Shown here in pieces: positions 26,573 to 34,656 of a stretch of 64,000 nt of DNA. Every line of letters starts with the position of its first letter. Position 1 is the first letter of the stretch. Made by a program: the position numbers and the translations under genes. The notes beneath the pieces were generated by a model. It searched no databases and had not been told where the DNA came from. It saw only the letters and a program-made list of their open reading frames with translations. This DNA comes from Luteimonas sp. MC1572 (GTDB lineage: Bacteria; Pseudomonadota; Gammaproteobacteria; Xanthomonadales; Xanthomonadaceae): contig NZ_CP067112.1 in the NCBI RefSeq assembly GCF_016615815.1, forward strand, positions 1,674,001-1,738,000. The letters run 5' to 3'.

Positions 26573-27144
26573 ACACGCCCGCACCCGCAAGCCGCGGTCG
26601 CCGCCTCCTTGCCCTCGCCATCGCTGCCGGTTTCATCGTCCTGGTCGCGCTGCTCTATTACGGCGTCCGCCAGTCCGACCGCGCCGACCGCGAGTCATTG
26701 CCGTCACCGCTGATCGGGCGGGCGGCACCGGAGTTCTCGCTGCCGGTCCTGCACGATGCCAGCTACCGCGTCGGCAGCGCCGACCTGCGCGGCCAGCCCT
26801 ACCTGCTCAACATCTGGGGAAGCTGGTGCCCGGCCTGCCGCGACGAGCATCCGGTGCTGGCGAAGTACGCCGAGACCAAGCGCATCCGCGTCGTCGGCTA
26901 CAACTGGAAGGACGAGCCGGCGGATGCGCTGCGCTGGCTGGAACAGTTCGGCAACCCCTACTGGGTGGTGATCGCCGACTACGAAGGCCGCACGGCAATC
27001 CAGTGGGGCATCTATGGCGCGCCGGAGACGTTCCTGGTCGACGCCGAGGGCATCATCCGCTGGAAGCACGTCGGCCCGCTGACCGACGAGATCGTCGACG
27101 AGGTGCTGGCCCCGATGGTGGACGCCATGGCGAAGGAAGGATGA
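26569..27144 (+). CDS. ccmG: Thiol:disulfide interchange protein CcmG/DsbE
   Basis: 191 aa. One N-terminal anchor helix (about 10-32) precedes a periplasmic thioredoxin fold with active site WCPAC (Cys87, Cys90) and the cis-proline segment YGAPETFLVDAEG. CcmG keeps apocytochrome c or CcmH cysteines reduced so heme can attach, receiving electrons from DsbD/CcdA. The start overlaps ccmF by 4 bases, and the stop overlaps ccmH. Confidence 0.95.
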   Translation: MNTPAPASRGRRLLALAIAAGFIVLVALLYYGVRQSDRADRESLPSPLIGRAAPEFSLPVLHDASYRVGSADLRGQPYLLNIWGSWCPACRDEHPVLAKYAETKRIRVVGYNWKDEPADALRWLEQFGNPYWVVIADYEGRTAIQWGIYGAPETFLVDAEGIIRWKHVGPLTDEIVDEVLAPMVDAMAKEG

Positions 27145-27602
27145 TGGCGCGCACCGCACTGCTCGCGTTGCTTGCGTGCCTGCTGCTCGCGCTGCTGCCG
27201 CCGGCCCCAGCCATGGCGCAGGTGGTGCAGGACGTGGCGCCGCTGGAGTTCCGCGACCGCGAAGAGGAGCGCCGCTTCCACGCGCTGGTGTCCGAGCTGC
27301 GCTGCGTGATGTGCCAGAACCAGTCGCTGGCCGATTCCGACGCGGCGATCGCCCACGACCTGCGCCGCGAGGTCTTCGACCTGATGCGCGAGGGCCGCAG
27401 CGATGCGGAGATCAAGACGTTCCTCGTCGAACGCTACGGCGAGTTCGTGCTGTATCGCCCGCAGCTTGGCGGCGGTACCTGGCTGCTGTGGTTCGGCCCG
27501 GGCATCGTCCTGCTGCTGGGCGCAGCCGCGCTGGTCCACGTGGTGCGCAAGCGCGCCGGCGCGAACCGTCTCGCACCCGATGACGACAGGCAGGAGTGGT
27601 GA
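27141..27602 (+). CDS. ccmH: Cytochrome c maturation protein CcmH (short form)
   Basis: 153 aa from ATG 27141 (an adjacent ATG at 27144 is equally possible). A signal peptide (1-26, AMAQ) precedes the thiol-redox motif LRCVMCQNQSL (Cys55, Cys58). The family block AHDLRREVFDLMREGRSDAEIKTFLVERYGEFVLYRP follows, then one C-terminal transmembrane helix. This is the short CcmH/CcmL type, in which the TPR part is encoded separately by the next gene. It presents reduced apocytochrome c for heme ligation in the periplasm. Confidence 0.95.
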   Translation: MMARTALLALLACLLLALLPPAPAMAQVVQDVAPLEFRDREEERRFHALVSELRCVMCQNQSLADSDAAIAHDLRREVFDLMREGRSDAEIKTFLVERYGEFVLYRPQLGGGTWLLWFGPGIVLLLGAAALVHVVRKRAGANRLAPDDDRQEW

Positions 27603-28687
27603 TGGCCATCGCGTTCATGCTCACGCTGCTGCTGGTCGCGCTGGTCGCGACGGGCTTCGTGGCTCTGCCGCTGCGCAGGGCCTCGCCCCGCGCGTACGCA
27701 GGCGTGGTGGCCGTGGTGCCGGTGCTCGCGCTGGCGCTGTACCAGATCCTCGGCAACCCGGCGGCGCTCGAAGCCCCGGCGCGCAGCGTGGCAGCGGCAC
27801 CTGCCGGCGCCACGGAAGCGGTCGATCCGGCTGCGTTCCAGGCGGCGGTTGCCGAGCTTCGCGAAGCGCTCGAGCGCGATCCCGACCAGCCCGAAGGCTG
27901 GCAGCTGCTGGCGCGCTCGCTCAAGGCGCAGGGCGATGCGGAGGGCGCCAACGCCGCCTACGCAAAGGCGCTGGACCTCGTCCCCGATGATCCGGCCCTG
28001 CTGGTGGAGGCCGCACAGGCGCGCGCCGAAGCGCACCCCCGCAAGCTGTTCGACGATGCCGCGTTCGCCCTGCTGCAGCGCGCGGTCGCCCACCAGCCGC
28101 GCGACCAGCGCGCGCGCTGGTTCATCGGCATCGCCCAGCGCCAGCGCGGCCTGGACGCCGAAGCCGCCGCCACCTGGGAGGCACTGCTGCCCGACGTCGA
28201 CGCCGCCACCGCGTTGAGCCTGCGCGCTCAGATCGACATCGCGCGCAAGGCCGCCGGTGCTGCACCGGGCGATACCGCCAGCGCTGGCGGTGCTGCGCCG
28301 AGCGCAGGTGCGCCGTCGACGGCGGGAGCGGCGTCGCCCGGCCTGCGCGTCAAGGTCAGCCTCGATCCCGACTTCGCCGCGCGCGTCCGCCTGCGCGGCG
28401 ACGCCACGGTGTTCGTCATGGCGCGCGCGCCGGATGGCCCGCCGATGCCGGTGGCTGCCGAGCGTCACGCCATCCAGGACCTGCCGCTCGACATCGTGCT
28501 CGACGACGCCGACAGCCCCATGCCCACCAGCAAGCTGTCGCAGCTGCGCGAGGTGGTGGTGACCGCGCGCCTGTCCGCCAGTGGCACCGCGGACCGCAGC
28601 GCCGACGACATCGAATCGGCGCAGGTACGGGTCACGCTGCCGACGGACGACACCGTCGAGCTCGTGATCGGTGCCGCGAAGAAGTGA
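27602..28687 (+). CDS. ccmI: Cytochrome c biogenesis TPR protein CcmI
   Basis: 361 aa from ATG 27602, overlapping the ccmH stop by one base; in-frame GTGs just upstream are less likely. Two N-terminal transmembrane helices (LTLLLVALVATGFVALPL and YAGVVAVVPVLALALYQIL) are followed by a TPR region (about 85-215; DPDQPEGWQLLARSLKAQGDAEGANAAYAKAL). An Ala/Gly linker and a C-terminal periplasmic domain with VKVSLDPDFAARVRLRGDATVFVMAR follow. CcmI binds the C-terminus of apocytochrome c. It is the last gene of the ccm operon. Confidence 0.93.
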   Translation: MAIAFMLTLLLVALVATGFVALPLRRASPRAYAGVVAVVPVLALALYQILGNPAALEAPARSVAAAPAGATEAVDPAAFQAAVAELREALERDPDQPEGWQLLARSLKAQGDAEGANAAYAKALDLVPDDPALLVEAAQARAEAHPRKLFDDAAFALLQRAVAHQPRDQRARWFIGIAQRQRGLDAEAAATWEALLPDVDAATALSLRAQIDIARKAAGAAPGDTASAGGAAPSAGAPSTAGAASPGLRVKVSLDPDFAARVRLRGDATVFVMARAPDGPPMPVAAERHAIQDLPLDIVLDDADSPMPTSKLSQLREVVVTARLSASGTADRSADDIESAQVRVTLPTDDTVELVIGAAKK

Positions 28688-28738
28688 AGTGCTGCCGTCG
28701 CCACAGCCGCGGCGGCGTCGCAGTCTAGACTTGCCGTC

Positions 28739-29854
28739 ATGACCGAATTCATCCCCCCCGGCACGCGCTGGATCGACCTGCCTTCGCCCTTCGCCATCAA
28801 GCGCGGCGGCGCGCTGGTGTCGGGCCGCGTCGCCTATGAGACCTGGGGCCAGCTGGACCCGGCGCGCGGCAACGCCGTGCTCATCCTGACCGGACTGTCG
28901 CCGGACGCCCATGCCGCGGCCAGTGAAGCCGATCCTTCTCCCGGCTGGTGGGAAGCGATGGTGGGTCCGGGCAAGGCGATCGACACCGACCGCTGGTACG
29001 TGGTGTGCGTCAACACGCTGGGCAGCTGCAAGGGTTCGAGCGGCCCGGCATCGATCGACCCCGCGACCGGCGCGCCCTGGCGCCTTGCATTCCCGGAGCT
29101 GTCGATCGAGGACATCGCCGACGCCGCCGCACACGTGGTGCGCGCGCTCGGCATTGCGAAACTCGCCTGCGTAATCGGCAACTCGATGGGCGGCATGTCT
29201 GCGCTGGCGCTGCTGGCGCGCCACTCCGGCATCGCGCGCAGCCACGTCAACATTTCGGGCGCGGCGCGCGCATTGCCGTTCTCGATCGCCATCCGCTCCC
29301 TGCAGCGTGAAGCGATCCGCCTTGATCCGAACTGGAACAACGGCGACTACGACGAGGCGCACTATCCCGAAAGCGGCATGCGCATGGCGCGCAAGCTCGG
29401 CGTGATCACCTACCGCTCGGCGCTGGAGTGGGACGGACGTTTCGGGCGCGTGCGCCTCGATTCCGACCGCCGCGACGGCGAGGACCCGTTCGGCCTTGAG
29501 TTCGAGGTGGAGAGCTATCTCGAAGCCCATGCGCGGCGCTTCGTGCGCAACTTCGATCCCAACTGCTATCTCTATCTCAGCCGCTCGATGGACTGGTTCG
29601 ACCTGGGCGAGAGCTGTGCCGGCACCACCGAAGCCGGTCTGGCCGCGATCCAGGTGGAGCGTGCCCTGGCGATCGGCGTCGGCACCGACATCCTGTTCCC
29701 GCTGCAGCAGCAGGAACAGATCGCCGACGGCCTGCGCGCCGGCGGCGTGCAGGCCGAGTTCCTGGCACTCCCCTCGCCACAGGGCCATGACGCGTTCCTC
29801 GTCGATTTCGAGCGCTTTACGCCGGCGGTCGGCGGGTTCCTGGGGGCGCTGTAG
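28739..29854 (+). CDS. metX: MetX-type O-succinyltransferase (serine or homoserine)
   Basis: 371 aa alpha/beta-hydrolase-fold acyltransferase. The catalytic triad is visible: Ser149 in GNSMGGM, Asp316 in GVGTDILFP and His349 in QGHDAF. The signature segments TGLSPDAHAA and NTLGSCKGSSGPASIDP resemble MetX-like enzymes of Xanthomonadales. As I recall, those have been reassigned as L-serine O-succinyltransferases working in cysteine synthesis, rather than homoserine acetyltransferases. The neighbouring cysteine-dioxygenase-like gene fits a sulfur-amino-acid context, but no sulfhydrylase or metB gene is in the window. Acyl-donor and acceptor specificity cannot be settled from sequence alone. Confidence 0.85.
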   Translation: MTEFIPPGTRWIDLPSPFAIKRGGALVSGRVAYETWGQLDPARGNAVLILTGLSPDAHAAASEADPSPGWWEAMVGPGKAIDTDRWYVVCVNTLGSCKGSSGPASIDPATGAPWRLAFPELSIEDIADAAAHVVRALGIAKLACVIGNSMGGMSALALLARHSGIARSHVNISGAARALPFSIAIRSLQREAIRLDPNWNNGDYDEAHYPESGMRMARKLGVITYRSALEWDGRFGRVRLDSDRRDGEDPFGLEFEVESYLEAHARRFVRNFDPNCYLYLSRSMDWFDLGESCAGTTEAGLAAIQVERALAIGVGTDILFPLQQQEQIADGLRAGGVQAEFLALPSPQGHDAFLVDFERFTPAVGGFLGAL

Positions 29855-29924
29855 CCGCTCCGCGTTGGTGCGATGCAACACAGACGCACCGGCGACCTCG
29901 CGGTCGGCGTCGTACACTCGCAGC

Positions 29925-30533
29925 ATGACTGCAACTGCCAACACCATCGCACTCCCGGAACCGGACGTCGCGTTCCCGGGCCGCCAGCGCATGCTCGCCG
30001 CCATCGATACGGCCATTGCCCAAGGTGACTGCCACGCGGTCACCGCCGCGCTGCGCACCGCGCTGTGCGCGCTGATCCGCGACCCCGAAGTCAGGCTGCC
30101 GGAGTGCGTGCACGCACCTATCACCGGGCACTACGCGCGCCGCGAGCTGTATCGCAGCGCCGAGCACGGCTACAGCGTGGTGGCGATGACCTGGGGCCCG
30201 GGCCAGGGCACGCCGATCCACGACCACGCGGGCTGCTGGTGCGTGGAAGGCGTGTGGAACGGCGAGCTCGAGATCACCCAGTACGAGCTGCTCGAACGCG
30301 ACGGTGACCGCGTCCGCTTCCGCGCCGCCGGCGGCATCCAGGCGGGACCCGGCAGCGCCGGAAGCCTGATCCCGCCGCACGAGTACCACACGATCCGCAA
30401 CGCCAGCCCCGACGTCGTTGCCGTGTCACTGCATATCTACGAAGCGCCGCTGGAGTGCTGCTCGCGTTTCGAGCCGCAGTCGGGCGAGTGGTATTTGCGC
30501 GTCGACAACACCCTGCAGACGGACGCCGCCTGA
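29925..30533 (+). CDS. Cysteine dioxygenase-like cupin protein
   Basis: 202 aa. The cupin metal ligands are clear: His99 and His101 in PIHDHAGCW, and His155 in PPHEYHTIRN. The 54-residue spacing from the second to the third histidine equals that in characterised cysteine dioxygenases. Such enzymes oxidise L-cysteine (or 3-mercaptopropionate) to the sulfinate with non-heme iron. The residue after the metal site, Cys104, lies near where some family members form a Cys-Tyr cofactor, but this cannot be judged here. The gene follows the MetX-type gene by 70 bases on the same strand and is followed by tRNA-Leu. Confidence 0.82.
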   Translation: MTATANTIALPEPDVAFPGRQRMLAAIDTAIAQGDCHAVTAALRTALCALIRDPEVRLPECVHAPITGHYARRELYRSAEHGYSVVAMTWGPGQGTPIHDHAGCWCVEGVWNGELEITQYELLERDGDRVRFRAAGGIQAGPGSAGSLIPPHEYHTIRNASPDVVAVSLHIYEAPLECCSRFEPQSGEWYLRVDNTLQTDAA

Positions 30534-30574
30534 CCGCCGGCGATCGCGACGCTCACAGCGCGCGCGGCGGACGA

Positions 30575-30580
30575 TATACT
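30575..30580 (+). promoter_or_regulatory. -10 element of tRNA-Leu promoter
   Basis: TATACT lies 10 bases before the mature tRNA 5' end. No good -35 match is present; the best candidate near 30551-30557 is weak. Confidence 0.5.
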
Positions 30581-30590
30581 TCGCGACCGC

Positions 30591-30677
30591 GCCGGAATGG
30601 CGGAATCGGTAGACGCAGCGGACTCAAAATCCGCCGCCCTTAAAAGCGTGTGGGTTCGAGTCCCACTTCCGGCACCA
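30591..30677 (+). tRNA. tRNA-Leu(CAA)
   Basis: A complete class II tRNA with encoded CCA. The acceptor stem GCCGGAA pairs with TTCCGGC (30667-30673), the discriminator is A, and CCA is at 30675-30677. The anticodon stem is GCGGA/TCCGC with loop CTCAAAA, giving anticodon CAA at 30625-30627 (reads UUG). The long variable arm and the TTCGAGTCC T-loop are typical of leucine tRNAs. Confidence 0.97.
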
Positions 30678-30872
30678 GCGTTGTAGGAAAAATCTGACAG
30701 CATTTGCCGTCAAGGGCCGATGCCAGCGCGGCAGCCGTTCTGGGAACCTGAGCGCTCCGGCAGCACAGCGCCCCAACGGACGGGGACGCCGCCATTCATG
30801 GATGATCGGCCACGACCAGGATCAGGTCGTGGTGCTGGGCCGGTAACCGCTCCCCGCTTCCGGGTGACTGCC

Positions 30873-31088
30873 ATGACGCGGATCCTGCTCAACGTGGAGC
30901 CAGCCGACGATGCCGGCTGGGACGTCAGCTGTCACCGCCTCCTGCTTGACCACCACACATCGCCGGACGATGCCGTCCGCGCTGCCTCCGATCATGCCTA
31001 TCGCCGCTACGTCGTCACCGGCACGCCGACGGGCGTCGCGCTGGCGTTGGGTGAAGGTGAATCCGTGATGGTCCAGGCCAACGGCTGA
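30873..31088 (+). CDS. Small protein of unknown function, 71 aa
   Basis: ATG 30873 starts MTRILLNVEPADDAGWDVSCHRLLLDHH. The protein has no signal peptide or membrane segment and no cysteine cluster. The pattern 'W-V ... A ... A-YRRYVV' vaguely recalls small DUF2188-like proteins, but the match is too weak to name. It sits alone between tRNA-Leu and the NRDE gene. The longer in-frame ORF starting at 30720 is probably not translated from there, because its upstream part is low in hydrophobics and rich in Arg/Pro. Treat as hypothetical. Confidence 0.45.
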   Translation: MTRILLNVEPADDAGWDVSCHRLLLDHHTSPDDAVRAASDHAYRRYVVTGTPTGVALALGEGESVMVQANG

Positions 31089-31143
31089 CCGTCTCGCGCT
31101 TGACGCCGCGGCCACGCGGTCGCGCCGCGGCTACCATTGCGGC

Positions 31144-31944
31144 ATGTGCCTGATCGCCCTCGCCTGGCGCCATCATCCGCGCCACCTGCTGGCCATCGCC
31201 GCCAATCGCGACGAGTTCCACGCGCGTCCGACGGCCGCGGCGGCGATGGATCCGGACGCGCCATCGGTCTACGGCGGCCGCGACCTGGTGCAGGGAGGCG
31301 GGTGGCTGCAGGTGTCCGCGCATGGCCGCCTGGCCGCCGTCACCAACGTCCGCGACGGACACGCCGATTCGATGCCCGCACCGCGCTCGCGCGGCTGGCT
31401 GGTGCGCGACTTCGTGCGCGGCAACGACAGCGCCCATGCGTTCGCCACAGCGCAGGCGGGCGGAGCCGACTACGGACCGTTCAACGGGGTGTTCTGCGAC
31501 GGCGAGGCGCTCATCCATGCCAGCAACCGGCCGCGCCAGCCGCCCGCGACTGTGTCGCCGGGCGTGCATGCGATGTCCAATGGCGCGTTCGACGCCCCTT
31601 GGCCGAAGAGCACGTTGGCCACCCGCGCGCTGGCCGCGTGGCTGGACTCGCCGTTGGCACTGGCCGACCCCATGGCATCGCCGGAGTCGCTGGATCCGCT
31701 TTTCCTCGCGCTTGCCGATGAATCCCGCGCGCCGGACGCCGCGCTGCCCGACACCGGTGTCGGCCTGGAACTGGAGCGGGCGCTGTCGCCGCCGTTCGTG
31801 CGCGGCCCGCGCTATGGCACGCGCTGCAGCAGCGTGGTCCTGTTCGGCGAAGCACGGATCGTGTTCGCCGAGCGTCGCTACGGACCAGACGGCGTGCAGG
31901 CCGGCCACGGCATCACGCTGATTCCGCGCGTGCCGGAACGCTGA
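31144..31944 (+). CDS. NRDE family protein (TANGO2-like)
   Basis: 266 aa starting MCLIALAW. The diagnostic NRDE motif is at residues 21-24 (AANRDEFHARPT), followed by GGRDLVQGGGWLQVSAHGRLAAVTN and FNGVFCDGEALIHASNR. C-terminal YGTRCSSVVLF is also characteristic. The family has an Ntn-hydrolase-like fold with Cys2 as the candidate nucleophile after Met removal. The human relative TANGO2 is linked to lipid and heme homeostasis, but the bacterial substrate is unknown. Single gene convergent with a membrane-anchored unknown. Confidence 0.9.
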   Translation: MCLIALAWRHHPRHLLAIAANRDEFHARPTAAAAMDPDAPSVYGGRDLVQGGGWLQVSAHGRLAAVTNVRDGHADSMPAPRSRGWLVRDFVRGNDSAHAFATAQAGGADYGPFNGVFCDGEALIHASNRPRQPPATVSPGVHAMSNGAFDAPWPKSTLATRALAAWLDSPLALADPMASPESLDPLFLALADESRAPDAALPDTGVGLELERALSPPFVRGPRYGTRCSSVVLFGEARIVFAERRYGPDGVQAGHGITLIPRVPER

Positions 31945-31962
31945 AAGAACCTGGACACGCTG

Positions 31963-32370
31963 TCAGGGCGAACTCGCCCTGCAGCGCAGAGGCGCGTCGT
32001 TCTCGAGTCCCTGCTCCCAGCCATTCGGGCGACGCAGCGCGATCGTGTCGTTGATGCAGGCGCGATCCGAACCTTCGCGCATCGACGTGATCGGGCCTGG
32101 CAGCAGCACCACGTCGCCGCCCTGCGCGGCACCGACCGCGACCAGCGCGGCTTCTGCTTCGTCCGCCGTCGCGACGACATCTCCATCCGGATCGCCGCTG
32201 GCCACGACGGCGACAGGCGCGGCATGGATGTCTGAAGGTCCGGGCGCGAACACCGTCTTCAACGCGAACTGCACTGCGCCGGCCAGCAGCATGCCCACCG
32301 CTACGGCCAGCATGACCGGCAGGAAGAACGACCAGGGGGCGGCATCGTCACGCAGGCTGGTTGGACGCAT
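31963..32370 (-). CDS. Membrane-anchored protein of unknown function
   Basis: 135 aa from ATG 32370. One N-terminal transmembrane segment (SFFLPVMLAVAVGMLLAGAVQFAL, about residues 14-37; only its pattern is used here) is followed by a periplasmic domain with Ala/Val-rich sequence and two cysteines (RACIND and PLRCR) that could form a disulfide. No known domain is recognised. It is convergent with the NRDE gene and divergent from the alpha/beta hydrolase gene, with a 73-bp shared upstream region. Confidence 0.6.
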   Translation of the reverse strand: MRPTSLRDDAAPWSFFLPVMLAVAVGMLLAGAVQFALKTVFAPGPSDIHAAPVAVVASGDPDGDVVATADEAEAALVAVGAAQGGDVVLLPGPITSMREGSDRACINDTIALRRPNGWEQGLENDAPLRCRASSP

Positions 32371-32443
32371 GTGCTTGGGCTCCGGTTTCGCGAGAGACTA
32401 GCGCCTTTCCCGACGACGGGCAGCTGCCCGCCACTGAAGATCG

Positions 32444-33862
32444 ATGCCCAATGCCTCCATGCGCGTGAACCGCGCTGCGATTGTCGTGACCGCGCTCTGT
32501 CTGCTGGCCGCCTGCTCACCGCAACCGGCAGCGCCCGTGTCCGCACCCCTGTCTGCGGATTTCAGCTGCCAGGCCGGTGCATGGCGCAACGACGCCGGCG
32601 CAGTGTTCGTGCTGTCACCGGTGGAAGGCGGCCTGCGTTATCGCCTGATGGACGGGCGCACCGGCAGGTTCAACATCGGCCGCCAGGCGCTCGGCGACAT
32701 GTTGGAGGCGTCGGAGGGCTGGCGCGAAGGTGGCCCCGTCGCCGCCACCGCGGTGTTCGAGCCCTGCCGCAGGGGCCGCATGCAGGTCGCGTTCGGCAAC
32801 GAGCCCGCGTCCACCGCCACGCGCATGCCACAGGAGGTTCGCGAGGTCCGGTTCCGCAGCAACGGGATCGAATTGCGCGGGCGCCTCGTGCTGCCCCTGC
32901 CCACCCGTTCGCCGCTGCCGCTGGCGGTGCTGGTGCATGGCTCGGAGTCGTGGTCGGCGGTGGACATGCAGGCGTTGCAGTACCTGCTGCCGGCGCAGGG
33001 CGTGGCGACGTTCGTGTACGACAAGCGCGGCACGGGCGCGTCGCAGGGGAGCTACACGCAGGACTTCGAGGTGCTGGCCGATGACGCGGTCGCGGCGCTC
33101 GCCGAGGCGCGGCGCATGGCCGGCAGCAAGTTCTCGCATGCCGGCTTCGTCGGCGGCAGCCAGGCCGGCTGGGTGGCGCCGCTGGCGGCATCGCGCGGCA
33201 AGTCCGACTACGTGGTGGCGCTGTACGGGCTGGCCGAAAGTCCGCTCGCCGAGGACCGCGAAGAGGTGATGGCCATGCTGCGCGCGCGCGGTCATGGCGA
33301 CGACGTGCTGCGCAAGGCGCGCGAACTCACCGACGCCACCGGCGAGATCATGGCGTCCGGCTTCACGCGCGGCTTCGACCAGCTGGCGGCGGTGCGCGAG
33401 CGCTACGCAGGCGAGGCCTGGCTGGACGACGTGGAGGGCGAGTTCAGCGGCGAACTGCTGCGGATCCCGGCCTGGCTGCCGCAATGGATGGTGCGCAGCA
33501 TGGCGCGGGGCCGCGACGTGGGCACGCCATGGCACCACGACCCGCTGCCGGTGCTGGCTGGGCTCGACGTGCCGCAGCTGTGGGTACTTGCAGGCGAAGA
33601 TCGCGTAGCGCCTCCGGCGAACACGCTCGCGCGGCTCCAGGAACTGCAGGCACAACAGCGACCGATCGACATCGTGCTCTACCCGGGCACCGACCACGGA
33701 ATCTACGAATTCACCGACGTCGACGGCGAGCGCGTCGATCTGCGCAACCCGGACGGATACCACGCGCTGGTTGCGGGATGGATCCACGGCCTGCGGCTGC
33801 CGGACGTGCAGACGGCAGCCCGCATCAGTCCGCGCCGCGGCGTCACGACGCCGCAAAAATGA
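32444..33862 (+). CDS. Alpha/beta hydrolase lipoprotein (serine hydrolase)
   Basis: 472 aa from ATG 32444 (ATG 32459 is a possible alternative). A lipoprotein signal ends LLAACS (Cys24). After a 100-residue N-terminal domain, the alpha/beta-hydrolase part begins VLVHGSESWSAVDM. It contains the nucleophile elbow GGSQAGW, a predicted acid in LAGEDRVAPP and the histidine in GTDHGIYEF. This arrangement resembles S33-type or prolyl-oligopeptidase-like hydrolases (COG1073/DUF of secreted esterases). Substrate unknown; likely periplasmic or outer-membrane anchored. It is convergent with the PHA operon; the opposing terminator overlaps its last codons. Confidence 0.82.
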   Translation: MPNASMRVNRAAIVVTALCLLAACSPQPAAPVSAPLSADFSCQAGAWRNDAGAVFVLSPVEGGLRYRLMDGRTGRFNIGRQALGDMLEASEGWREGGPVAATAVFEPCRRGRMQVAFGNEPASTATRMPQEVREVRFRSNGIELRGRLVLPLPTRSPLPLAVLVHGSESWSAVDMQALQYLLPAQGVATFVYDKRGTGASQGSYTQDFEVLADDAVAALAEARRMAGSKFSHAGFVGGSQAGWVAPLAASRGKSDYVVALYGLAESPLAEDREEVMAMLRARGHGDDVLRKARELTDATGEIMASGFTRGFDQLAAVRERYAGEAWLDDVEGEFSGELLRIPAWLPQWMVRSMARGRDVGTPWHHDPLPVLAGLDVPQLWVLAGEDRVAPPANTLARLQELQAQQRPIDIVLYPGTDHGIYEFTDVDGERVDLRNPDGYHALVAGWIHGLRLPDVQTAARISPRRGVTTPQK

Positions 33863-33902
33863 AAGGCCCAGTCTGTCGGGTTTCCCCGGCGGGCTGAGCC
33901 TT
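33855..33902 (-). terminator. Intrinsic terminator of the phaE-phaC operon
   Basis: On the minus strand an imperfect long hairpin (outer arms AAGGCTCAG / CTGGGCCTT, inner CGGGG/CCCG) is followed by TCATTTTTG. It lies 87 bases after the stop of the last gene of the PHA operon and overlaps the end of the convergent hydrolase gene. Confidence 0.6.
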
Positions 33903-33988
33903 CCGTTGCCGAAGCGATTGCGTCCGGCTTGCGCCTTCCGCTTTTTCTTCGACGCGAGCAGGGTATCGCGGCGCGTGTTACGCGGACG

Positions 33989-34456
33989 TCAATCGCGTCG
34001 ACCGTTGGTCCGAACGCCCGGCCAAGGCCACCATCCGCGACCGGTCTGCGCGTAGCGGTCCGCCGCCCGTTCGAAGCGATTGCGCACGCTGATCCCGCCG
34101 CACAGGAAATACAGAGGAAGGAACAGGACGCCAAGCACCATGTACTGCAGCACGTGGGCTCGCTCGTGGTCGGCGAGCGCGATGGACGGTTCCTCGCACA
34201 GTCCCGCGCGGTGCGCGTACGTGTGGCAGGCGCAGTCGAGCGTGTCGCCGGTGTGCAGGATGACGTTGCCGAGCGTCAACGCGCCACCGGGACCCCAGGG
34301 CACGCGATCGAATACCAGTGCGAGGTCGCGCGGTCGCAGTGACAGGCGCGCGCCGAATGGCAGTGCCGCAAGCCCCGTGATGGCGCCGGCGAGCGTGTAC
34401 GGCAGCGCCCACGCGATGCCGAGCGCATGCGCCAGCGGGCGCAGCGCCCGCGCCAC
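33989..34456 (-). CDS. Membrane protein with HExxH motif, minigluzincin-like
   Basis: 155 aa from a GTG at 34456 (a TTG at 34462 overlaps the pspC stop; GAGGA is better spaced for the GTG). An N-terminal hydrophobic segment (about 8-33) and a second (about 104-120) are visible. The sequence ADHERAHVLQY contains HERAH (residues 97-101), a zinc-peptidase HExxH motif. It is followed by NRFERAADRYA with a Glu (129) and Asp (133), as in gluzincin third-ligand motifs. It also resembles the HE-H / EREAD pattern of DUF4157 domains. The protein is too small for a full protease and may be catalytic or only structural. It is the last gene of the pssA/phaE/phaC/pspC strand. Confidence 0.68.
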   Translation of the reverse strand: MARALRPLAHALGIAWALPYTLAGAITGLAALPFGARLSLRPRDLALVFDRVPWGPGGALTLGNVILHTGDTLDCACHTYAHRAGLCEEPSIALADHERAHVLQYMVLGVLFLPLYFLCGGISVRNRFERAADRYAQTGRGWWPWPGVRTNGRRD

Positions 34457-34458
34457 GT

Positions 34459-34656
34459 TCAATCGTCCTCGGGCAGCAGCAGCCACAGGATCAGGTAGAC
34501 CAGGATGCCGGGGAACGCGATCGACGCCGCCGACACCAGCACGTAGATCACCCGCAGCAGCGTCGAGTTCCATCCGAAGCGGCGCGCAATGCCGCCGATG
34601 ACACCGGCAAGCACGCGGTCGTCGCGCGAACGGCTGAGGGTGGGACGGGAGCTCAT
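34459..34656 (-). CDS. Minimal PspC domain protein
   Basis: 65 aa. ATG 34656 overlaps the phaC stop by 4 bases. Nearly the whole protein is a PspC domain: LAGVIGGIARRFGWNSTLLR, then a transmembrane helix and the LVYLILWLLLPEDD ending. PspC proteins anchor in the inner membrane and sense envelope stress in the phage-shock response. Here no pspA/B genes are near; instead it is coupled to PHA synthase, so it may help membrane attachment or stress sensing during granule formation. That role is inference. Confidence 0.88.
   Translation of the reverse strand: MSSRPTLSRSRDDRVLAGVIGGIARRFGWNSTLLRVIYVLVSAASIAFPGILVYLILWLLLPEDD

Noticed and set aside
30694..30711. Small hairpin after tRNA-Leu as a terminator
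   Set aside because: The stem is short and interrupted and no T-run follows.
34459..34656. Truncated pspC pseudogene
   Set aside because: The PspC domain is complete, the start overlaps phaC in a normal ATGA arrangement and there is no frameshift; 60-70 aa PspC proteins exist.
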